Origin: Thoreauomyces humboldtii
Taxonomy: Eukaryota; Chytridiomycota; Chytridiomycetes; Spizellomycetales; Powellomycetaceae
Length of the DNA: 19,151 nucleotides
NCBI GenBank assembly: GCA_027596035.1
Contig: JADGJA010000426.1
Coordinates: 1 to 19,151, forward strand
Direction: 5' to 3'
Positions 10,433-18,060 of this stretch are shown piece after piece (position 1 is the first letter of the stretch; each line of letters opens with the position of its first letter). The notes under the pieces were generated by a model. It ran no database searches. It saw only the letters and a program-made list of their open reading frames with translations, and had not been told where the DNA came from. The position numbers were made by a program, and so were the translations under genes.

Positions 10433-10675
10433 TCAATCCACGACATTTAAAACTTCATCTTCTTCTTCCGGAGCGACCAAAGCCTGCAGCGTGACCCGGT
10501 GCCCGCCACGGGACAGCATGAACGTTGCCGTCCACACGTCGAGGGCCATCACCCAGGTTCTACCGGGCATTGGGACAACGAGTCCCGGTGGCTGGCCAGT
10601 TGGCCGGCCTCCAGGGCGGTCATCCTGGTAGATTTGCCTCAGCTGCTGGAGAACAGGGTCTGTGATCGCCAGCAC
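10433..10675 (-). CDS. Hypothetical small reading frame, probable terminal exon or relic
   Basis: This 80-codon minus-strand frame ends in an acidic tail, APEEEDEVLNVVD. It contains GLVVPMPGRTWVMALDVWTA, which reads like protein but matches no family I know. Upstream lies CCTTAG, a good 3' splice site, and a GTTAGT donor about 50-60 nt before it would restore an ATG across the junction. It may therefore be the last exon of a longer gene. The frames further upstream (10689-11760) are broken, so an intact gene cannot be assembled. Confidence 0.3.
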   Translation of the reverse strand: MLAITDPVLQQLRQIYQDDRPGGRPTGQPPGLVVPMPGRTWVMALDVWTATFMLSRGGHRVTLQALVAPEEEDEVLNVVD

Positions 10676-10688
10676 TAAGGATATTGTG

Positions 10689-11760
10689 TTAATGATTTAT
10701 TATTATACCCAGATTCCACAGGTCATCACTAACTTGATTTTTTGTTATTGCGATATTTGATCGATGATATGATAGAAGTCGGCCAGTGAGTAGGTACCCG
10801 CTCCGAACTCCTTCCTTCTGGCTCAATGTCCGGTCTGTCAGTACTACGGTCAGGCATTGAGCCAGACAGAAGGAGCTGGATCCTCTCCGAATCTTTTTAT
10901 ACATCATCGCAGACTTTTTGGTTGTCTTGGAATCGACATGGATGGGAAATGGCTTTCGGGTGGCGTCACCTTGGGCGGGGTTGCTGCTAAGCATGCTATT
11001 CTTAGGCACTTCCGGCAAGTCTTCCTTCGAGGAAGCTTTTCCGTGGTGCCTTCAGTTTTCGTCAGCAAGAGTTCTTGCTAGTAGTGAAGAGGAGCGCCGT
11101 CCAAGCTCCTCTGATAGCTCTACTGTAAAGTGGACATTGTCTTCATCCAAGTCATCGTCGGGTTGGGCGGATATTTGTCGGGACGGCTTGACCGTGACGG
11201 GAAAGGTTATTAGGTCATTCCTTTGCCTTCGAGCTGGGTGATAGTGGCCCTGGCAGAGTCCAGTCCCTGCTGAAGCTCGGTGCCTCAGACAGCCGTCAGA
11301 TCCGCCTCATGACCGACATATTTCTGGCTTGCGGTGACAGCATCTTCTTTCAGCTTTCTGATGACCATGTTATGCTCTTCGAGTGTCTTCTTCAGCTTCC
11401 AGATCTCTGGGGTTCTGGCAAATACAATTCTGACAGACCGAAATCGGTCAGGGTATGCGTGTCATCCTTGAACAGGGACCAAAGTGCTGCTATCCCTTTC
11501 ACAGGACCATCACCGAGCTACGCTCGTCCAATGCAGAAGCACGCCCTCAACAATTCATCAAGGTCAAACTCAAAACATACCGCTTTCGGAAGCTTGTCGT
11601 AACCAGCTGCTGCATCGTCGACAGGACCAAAGACGGAAGTGACTTTGTTCTTCAAGTACATCAACCTCTGCATGATGATCTGAAGGACGCCCTGACCTGC
11701 CGGGTGATGTGGGCCAAAATCTACGAGGGCATCTTCGGATGGCTTCTGCGCTTGTTCCAT
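10689..11760 (-). pseudogene. Decayed or wrongly spliced coiled-coil gene, unknown family
   Basis: Several minus-strand stretches read like one protein but cannot be joined cleanly. From ATG 11760 comes MEQAQKPSEDALVDFGPHHP, continuing to a GTATGT-type donor at 11580 or a TAG at 11520-11518. Around 11415-11290 there is a helical stretch, WKLKKTLEEHNMVIRKLKED, ended by TGA; the same frame continues after it as GTELQQGLDSARATITQLEG. At about 11220-11050, VTVKPSRQISAQPDDDLDED is followed by TGA after ADEN, again with open sequence beyond, including MPEVPKNSMLSSNPAQGDAT. Repeated in-frame stops and frame changes point to a pseudogene, although some stops could be intronic. The 3' part overlaps a small inverted repeat. 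Confidence 0.35.
10807..10877. repeat. Short inverted repeat, 22-23 nt arms
   Basis: Left arm 10807-10828 and right arm 10855-10877 pair with one or two mismatches and one bulged base. The core is CTGGCTCAATG facing CATTGAGCCAG. The loop is 26 nt. It lies in the 3' part of the decayed minus-strand frame. Confidence 0.85.
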
Positions 11761-13621
11761 CTCGCTTTCCTTTCTCTGGGTACTGTGAGGTGCTACGGGA
11801 AAGAAGACGCAACAGAGGGACAAGACGCTCAGGCGGGTCGCTGACGGATTTTGCGGATTGCGCTGCATCCGAAGGTACTCGGTCACTTGAATAGAACTTG
11901 GCAGCAGAGTATCCCAGTGCGATGACGGATCTGGGATCAAAGCCAGAGTTCACCAGAGCCGTGTTCTTGGCACAGATCATCGCCATGATGATCCAGATGA
12001 TCCAGATGGAAACTCGCTCAAGTAGGTCCCGCGAGCATAGTTCATTTCGGGTATGCCTGGAACCGAGACAAGCAGCGCTCTTCAGAGTCTCAGGACAGCT
12101 GGCATGGGCTCGACCGAGTGGACAGTAGAGGTGACGAATGGCCGAGTCGGCGTCCTTGGGATCTCGTCGGAATTTGCCGGCTGCTCCGAGCGACCAGTAT
12201 GGTGAGTTGGCAGATGCGATGGTCGCACCCTCGAGACAGCTCAAAACGCGACCCGTTTTTGCCAGGGTAGGACGGCTTGGTCAGGCGTGCGTGGATGGAT
12301 TCGGTCGTGGGAGAGTGCGCCAATCGGTGCGCTGACGACTCGATAAGCTCAACTTTCAGGTATCTGCTCCACGATTATCATTTGAGACATTCCGTGGACG
12401 GTACGAGCGAAAGATGGTAATATTCGAAGTCAGTTGTTCGTGTGTCCGGGTGTTCCGCGCAGAGGGTGCTCAGAGTTTTGCCGTAAAGTGGTGTAGGCGA
12501 GGTTGAGCCATATGAAATGGAACTGTATTCTCTCTCGATCGTTCATGCAACGACCTTCTAAGAGTACATAGGAGTAGCACATTCCGCATGAGCTTTCTGT
12601 CTCCTGACACTTTCAGACATTCTGCGGCTGCATTGGTTCATCGCGTTGTCGCGTGTGTGCGTGTCCTCGACGTACATCTACGCCATGGTCTAGATCTACA
12701 TCGGCTGTCTCGTCGTGGGTGGACGCGTTAAGACGACAACGGCCACGTCTTCGGCGAGTTCATGAGCGTGGAGGTGAATCGAGCAGGTAGCGAGCATGTC
12801 ATTGTAGACAAAGTCTTGTTCGACCTCGGCGGTAAGCGGGGTGCTTGTTTCCTGGCGGGAGATCTTTCATGAAGGCGGTCAGTCAAAGATGAGCACTCTG
12901 ACCAGGACGCGAAGAGCAGACATGGTCTGCGGACATTGCCAAGAATCAGAGCAGAGGTAGTGCAGGTACTCATGAGGACGAATCCGACGATAGCAGTAGG
13001 AAAGAGCAGGAGCCGTGGAAATAGATTGCCTTCACCGCAAAGTGGGAATGTCCGGGGAATGTGGAAACAAGGAGGAATGGGGAGGATCCGGACGATGATT
13101 CTCCCTGTGTGGCACACCTCAAACAGCAAATGCCGAAAACAGGAAACACCGTGTGTATAAGAAAGGCACCGTCGATTTAGTGATTCCCTTTGAACGACAA
13201 CGTTCTAGCCGTACTCGTCTATAAGCTCTCAGTGTGCCCTTCCATGGCAGAATCGTAATCGCTGTGACCGCCGTCCGCCAAGATGCCTCCGTGGTCGGAA
13301 TAGCCGCCGACGGGATGGAATGGCAGTTGTCAGAGTGGCCGTCGTCACTAGCGGCCACGTGCATTCGCCTGTCCGCCCTCTTGGCAACGCTGCGCTTCCA
13401 CTGCACAACGTTCCACCGAGCGGCTATGACCGCCCGCCAGGGTTTGCAGCACTCTCGTCCGGAGTAAGATGAAGGACTTGGTTTGGAAACGCTCCAGCAG
13501 TCAGACGCTCTCGACGATCGGGATCACCCTCCGCCATGCCACAGCTATCCTCCACGACAATGATGTTGTACGTTGATAGACATGAAAGAGAGCATGAAAG
13601 CTACCCATAGCTCTGGTAATG
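11761..13621. other. Gene-poor stretch without a supportable gene
   Basis: About 1.9 kb. Open frames on both strands (for example minus 12244-11570, minus 13129-12728, plus 13234-13467) are mutually overlapping and have no family resemblance. The most protein-like piece is minus-strand 12865-12690, reading TAEVEQDFVYNDMLATCSIH and LHAHELAEDVAVVVLTRP before TAG. It is preceded by TGA with no clear start, so it may be a relic exon. Tandem GATCCA repeats lie at about 11990-12008. A more GC-rich block spans about 13230-13450. No RNA gene is recognised. Confidence 0.5.
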
Positions 13622-14177
13622 TTACTCCTCCTCGCTCGCTTCGTCGCTGTCGTCAGTGTCTGACTCAACGGACCGCTGTTCCATGATTCGCTGGTGTCGG
13701 CGGCGAATCTTCTCGTGGATGCTCTGATCGAGCCCAGTCCCGACAAGACTCCCGGAGGTGAAATGTTTGTGTCGCCCGGTGCCGGGATACCAGACGTACA
13801 CTAGGATGTCCACTTTGCAGATATCAGCCAGCCTTCTCCGCCTAGTCAAAGAACTTAGTGTGCGAGCTAATCGTGCTTGACTTTCCGGAACACACCCGAG
13901 ATAAAACCGCGTCAACCAGCTTCGACCGACGAGATGCCTCCTGCTTGAGAACTTGGCGACGCTGGGTTTGGAGCTGCTTCAGTTGCTGCTTCAGTTGCTC
14001 GAGTTGCGGGGTCGTCTGAGAAGTGTGGCCAGGGAACCGAGACGTGTGGCCAGGGAACGGGTGGGAGTGTCGTGCTTCTCTCACTACTCCCCCAAAGGCT
14101 GCCAGTGACGGCCCGCTACTACTACAGTGCATTTGAGAGGTGGGTCCCTGAGGTCGGCCCTGCTGATAGGAAGTCAT
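13622..14177 (-). CDS. Small coiled-coil protein with acidic tail, unknown family
   Basis: Two open frames join if a 52-nt intron (13893-13842, GTGTTC...GACTAG) is removed. Exons 14177-13894 and 13841-13622 then give 504 nt, or 167 residues. The start MTSYQQG has a good context (GGGACCATGAC). In order I see a Gly/Ser/Pro-rich N-terminus, a duplicated 7-residue unit (PGHTSRFPGHTS), a Gln/Leu heptad helix (LEQLKQQLKQLQTQRRQVLK), a basic patch RRRRLADICK, a hydrophobic VDILVYVWYPGTG strand, and the acidic end SDTDDSDEASEEE. The acidic terminus before TAA looks like a genuine protein end. Without the intron the frames disagree, so a frameshifted relic is the alternative. It diverges from the Crinkler-like gene with roughly 100 bp between them. 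Confidence 0.42.
14020..14059. repeat. Tandem 21-nt coding repeat
   Basis: Two copies at 14020-14038 and 14041-14059, sharing GTGTGGCCAGGGAAC. The 21-nt period keeps frame and encodes PGHTSRF on the minus strand. Confidence 0.9.
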
Positions 14178-14274
14178 GGTCCCACTTTCCAATCGTTTCA
14201 GCTACTTTTAAGCGATGGCCAGTAAAGGGTTTGTTGTATTCGTGAAGATGGTACCTGGTTCTGGTTCTGCTTAA

Positions 14275-15302
14275 CCACTGGTTCCCGAGCGCTCCGTGAC
14301 CGTCAACAACTACGGCGGCCAAGTCGATTACGAGGAACTCTGCATCAAACTGCGGGGTTCGAGTCAGCTCTTTCTACTCGACACGGAGGAAGAATTGATT
14401 CCTGACGATCGGGGACGCCTGACGGGTCCTTGGGGATCAGGTCTCACGTACTTTCTGATTGGCCAGCCAGGTGAGGGATTCGACGCTCGAGTTTTCTATA
14501 AAGCTCTTGGCAAAAGATTTATGTTGTTCTTAGGATTTGACATCTCCCGGAACCTGCGGAACACCACGCTGCGGCATATTCAAGAGACTACGGGCTGTGT
14601 TAGCCGACCAGCGTTGGAAACAGGTCTTGGAGTGTAGAGACGGACCAGCGGAGGATGCTTGGCTCAGTAAGATTCCGTCGTTCTTACCATCATCGCTAGG
14701 AACTGATCATCGCTAGGAACTGACATGTGATTTCAGTTGAATCGATCAATAAGGCTCTTCCGGTTTGGGCAATGGACTCGGAAGCCGGTCGTCGAACCAT
14801 CATCGATTTTTTTCTCATCGCAGTACTCTCGCTGCCAGAGTTCAACCACGTCTTGGAAGGCGACACGGAACGTGCTGTTGAAGTCCACACGATGACGCCA
14901 CAGGGTCGTCGCGCTCTTACCGGACGACCAGACTACCACATCGGACATGCATACGATCGAGAGCTCGAAGACCGCGGTGCTCTCGCAACTCGCTTTACAG
15001 TTGTAGAGGCAAAGATGGGCCCTCTCACCTCGTCCGATTACCGCCAGACCTTCGGAGGATGCGCTCAAGTCTATAAGGAGCGGCGTGACTCCGGACTACC
15101 CAACCGTCGCGTTTTCGGAGCCACGACAAATGCTGAAGACTGGCGGTTTATCGTGATCGATAACGACGGCGCCTGTTACAGATCCGCATTCGTCCATGTG
15201 GAGCTAGATCGACGAACTCGAGTCAGCTGGACGGATATCGAGAGAGTGTATCAAGCTCTGTACTTCATGATCAGGGCAGCTGACTCGATTTCGTCGATCT
15301 AG
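14275..15302 (+). CDS. Crinkler/RHS-like protein: remnant P-loop plus PD-(D/E)XK nuclease domain, probably truncated
   Basis: The nuclease exon 14737-15302 is clear. It has TIIDFFLIAVLSLPEFNHVL, then TGRPDYHIG (Asp codon 14931), then FTVVEAKMG (Glu 15006, Lys 15012), then QTFGGCAQVYKE, FGATTNAEDWRFIVIDNDGA and a C-terminal helix. This is the PD-(D/E)XK layout seen at the C-terminus of many Crinkler and RHS-like proteins. A 70-nt intron (14667-14736) joins it in frame to an exon reading LADQRWKQVLECRDGPAEDA. Further upstream, 14275-14530 reads VDYEELCIKLRGSSQLFLLD and YFLIGQPG, then LGKRFMLFLGF, a Walker-A-like site with Arg where Ser/Thr is expected, interrupted by 33 nt. Frames between the P-loop part and the next exon disagree, and most of the NTPase domain is missing. 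No ATG start is evident. The 3' end lies inside an inverted repeat. Confidence 0.6.
14691..14724 (+). repeat. Tandem 17-nt duplication in an intron
   Basis: CATCGCTAGGAACTGAT at 14691-14707 is repeated at 14708-14724 with only the last base changed. It lies within the 70-nt intron before the nuclease exon. It adds a second CTAG motif near the 3' splice site. Confidence 0.95.
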
Positions 15303-15400
15303 GTCCACATGGACGAATGCGGATCTGTAAGAGGCGCCGTCATTATCGATCATCATAAACCGCCAGTGTTCAGCATTTGTCGTAGCTCCAAAAATGCGAA
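15107..15400. repeat. Large inverted repeat at the 3' end of the Crinkler-like gene
   Basis: Left arm 15107-15229 and right arm 15277-15400 are reverse complements over about 123 nt, with about ten mismatches and essentially no gaps. The spacer is only 47 nt. The left arm codes for the nuclease segment from VFGATTN to RVSW. The gene's stop codon (15300-15302) falls within the right arm. Confidence 0.93.
15277..15400 (-). pseudogene. Fragment of a second Crinkler-like nuclease, tail-to-tail
   Basis: Read on the minus strand, the right arm encodes IFGATTNAEHWRFMMIDNDG, then ASYRSAFVHVDLDRRNRVS, in one open frame. Compared with the left arm there are both silent changes and amino-acid changes (D to H, IV to MM, C to S, E to D, T to N). 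A TGA lies in the same frame just upstream, before RIRIFGA, and no other domain parts are found beyond it. It is a short paralogue remnant. Confidence 0.7.
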
Positions 15401-15827
15401 TCCGTCACTCCTTGATTTGGGGATCTAGTTGTTTTCTTACTATCGCGCGGCGAGGGTCGTTCTGCGTATGTCTTCCTGTGTCCCTTGCGTCTTTTTTGTT
15501 GGTCAAATCGAATTTTTGCATACAAAGCTCTTGGGAAGTGAATGTTTGATCGGATTTGGTCGGGTTGCGATGTATCTCGGAATCGAGTCTGCGGCGATAG
15601 TTCGACCGGAAGCTCTTGCTATTTGAATCCGATGCAAGTGCATTCTGGACGACGAACGGGATGTTGCCCCCAATGGCAGGGTCTTATCAGGCAACAGACC
15701 ACCGGACATCACGACTTTCCCAGGCGCGCGACAACAAAATACGAACAAATCGAACAAGCCAACGGCAAAACGATCCGAATCAGAATAGATTATCCAAAAC
15801 CCTCGCATCAGCGCGAGGGATTTCCCC
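15401..15827. other. Intergenic, no gene seen
   Basis: About 430 bp between the nuclease repeat and the end of the UFD1-like gene. It is relatively A/T-rich, and the short frames on both strands have no family likeness. It should contain the 3' UTR of the UFD1-like gene, which ends at 15828. Confidence 0.5.
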
Positions 15828-18060
15828 TCACTCCAACCCCGGAGCGTTCGCGATCAACCACTCTCGGGCAGCGTCCTCGTCGCCCTCCTCCTCCCTCAAC
15901 GCCTTGATGCACCACGCCAACGCGAACCCGCCGGCCATCAGTCTCTCGGCGCTCACCCGTCTCGCCTGCACCGTCCTGTCGACGATCCCGCAGAGCCAGT
16001 AGGCGGGGTCGGTCGGTCTCTGGATGGACGAGAACTTGAGCAGGTCGATGGCCTTGACGGCCGCGTCGGTCGGGTTGAGTGGCTGCTGCGTCGGTGTCGC
16101 ACAGTACTGGGGTAAAGTAAGAACGACAAGAGAATGTTTAGTGATGACGGAGAAGAGAGATGAGGCAGGGTTGTACAAGCGGGACGGTTCCCTACGCATT
16201 TTTTTACCTGATTCCGACACACATCGACGCCGCATCCTTCCGTCATCTGTTTGTGGTACACCTGCACGAGCTTCTGCGCGTACTTTGCGTGTCCCGGGTC
16301 GTCTCGCGGGTTCCAGAACGGGCCGAAACAGGCGGGACAGAGTCCCGCCTGGTTCGGATTCTGGTCGCTTCGGGGGTTGGAGCACACGGCGTTGCTGCAG
16401 ACTTTGAACGGTGGTGGTTGGAGGCGTTTCTGGTGTGCGTGCATTCGAGCGTGCGTCTGGACATCCTTTTCATCCGAAAAACAAACAAAAAATGGTCAGT
16501 AAAGGATGCCCATCTGCACGTATGATCCCAAATCGACTCCTCACCTTGAGCTGTACGCTGGCAGCACACTTCGCGCACGGGAACGTCCTAGCCCCACAAT
16601 CACTCTCGTGACTCGACATTCCACCCAACATGAGGTCCTTCGCCGTGAACGACGGGGGACCCGCCGGGACCAGGAGATGACAGAACCTGCAGACATGTAG
16701 CCTAGCAGGACACACCCTCCCTCGATGCTCCGCCATGTCACCCAGCAAGACCTGCTTCCCACATTCGCAGTCCAGTGGCGTGTGAAGCATTCTGACGTGT
16801 TTGTCCCGATCGCTCGTGACACCGACCGCGTCGCAGAAGGAGCAGTGCCAGTGGTCCTGCATGTCGCTTCTCGAGAGGATCTTGCTGCAATGCGGACATC
16901 GGACGTTGTTGCGCTCGCAGTAAGCAAGGTGGAGCTGCATCCGGGCTTCGGGGACGCTGGTCCCGCAGTTGTGACAGCGGAGGGTCCCGGGTTCCGGCGG
17001 TCCTTCGGATGCAGTGGTCGCTGTTGTAGATTGACTTGCGGATGGGACTGCGTGGTCTGTGTCGACTGGTCGTATCCGAAGGTCGAAGTCGGAGGAGCAA
17101 GATGGATCGTAGACCCCGATGTAGAGCGTAGGGCAGATGATGTGGTCGATGGTGAAACTGAGTTTAGAAGGCCCAGAATCGACGTTGAAATGCGTGTGGT
17201 CCGTCAGAGTAGGGTTTTCTATGAACGTAGAGATGAAGAGGTCGGCATCTCCTCTCGTTGATCCCAACTCGCATTCGTACGTGCGCGTCCCCGGTAATGT
17301 TGGAATCTGCGTGGGGGAACAATCTAACGGTGAGGATTCGCAGCAGAGCAGCGGGAACGGAAGAGCATTCGATACGCACCTGGAAGTACAGATAATCTGC
17401 CTCCCTGACGGATCCTTTGACACCCGCTCGCATCGTCGAACCTTCCTCCTCCCAAGTCAAGATCCCGCTCTGCAGGGCGAACTTCCTCCTGACGGCCTCC
17501 TCAGCCACGCCCACGTCGAGCGGCTCGATGTCGACGGTGACGTCCTGATCCAGGATGATGCAACCGGGCACGCTCCTTTCACCGTCCGCAAACAGCTCCG
17601 ACACGAGAAACCTGTGTTCGACCTCCGTCCTGGACTGTCGGTCGATCTCCTTGACGACGAGGGTCTGACCCTTGGTCAAGGTGGCATAGTGTCTCCGCAG
17701 ATGGGCCTCGAGGGTGGCTCTCAGATCGCTGATGGAGAGATATGCCGAGTGGAGCGGTGACAGCCTGCAGTGGACGCCGTGAGGCAGCTTGGCCACCGAG
17801 ACCGTCACGCTAGGCTCGCCCGTGGTGTCCAGCTGCTCGGCGAGCAGAGGACCGATCTCGATGGAATCGGTCTGGGCGGTGAACTCGCGAACAGAGACGA
17901 ACAGAGTGGTTGAGCCCGAGACCAGCTGGAAGGTCATCGGATGGGCGTCCAGCTTTTCGGCGACGAGAGATTCGAGGCATTCCGACGGGAGATTGACACG
18001 ATCTCCGAGGAGTGTGGGATTGGTGGTGTGGATGAGAGAGCGCTTCCACGTGGTAGCCAT
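15828..18060 (-). CDS. UFD1-domain protein with PPC-like, zinc-finger and AZUL domains
   Basis: Four exons, 18060-17380, 17306-16545, 16465-16208 and 16106-15828, all phase 0, total 1980 nt (659 residues). The start MATTWKRSL is at an ATG preceded by AAGCC. Residues 1-185 resemble UFD1, a p97/Cdc48 adaptor beta-barrel, with INLPSECL-like VNLPSECLESL and a regular acidic EEEGS later. Residues 230-310 look like a PPC beta domain (GDADLFIS, LYIGVYDPS, FDLRI). From residue 338 a row of TRAF/XAF1-type Cys-His fingers begins (LRCHNCG, VRCPHCSKIL, FPCAKCA). Residues 500-535 have more Cys (VCSNAVCSN, GLCPACFGP). Residues 545-605 are an AZUL domain: YHKQMTEGCGVDVCRNQYCA, then AAVKAIDLLK, then a fourth Cys in WLCG, as in UBE3A. 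A role in ubiquitin-dependent degradation with Cdc48 is inferred. Introns are 73, 79 and 101 nt; the second ends in AAG. Confidence 0.9.

Noticed and set aside
11570..12244. 224-codon minus-strand frame
   Set aside because: Overlaps a more protein-like frame (11760-11518) in another phase; Arg/Ser/Pro-rich text without family resemblance.
13119..13467. Overlapping frames on both strands in a GC-rich block
   Set aside because: Both strands are open, which is expected from base composition; no motifs, splice signals or neighbours favour either.
9571..13621. Retrotransposon or DNA transposon coding region
   Set aside because: No reverse transcriptase, integrase or transposase motif is visible in any frame, and no terminal repeats bound the segment.
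16725..17760. Plus-strand frames of 178 and 207 codons across the UFD1-like gene
   Set aside because: Antisense to an exon with ordered Cys/His zinc-finger motifs; no start context or family match.
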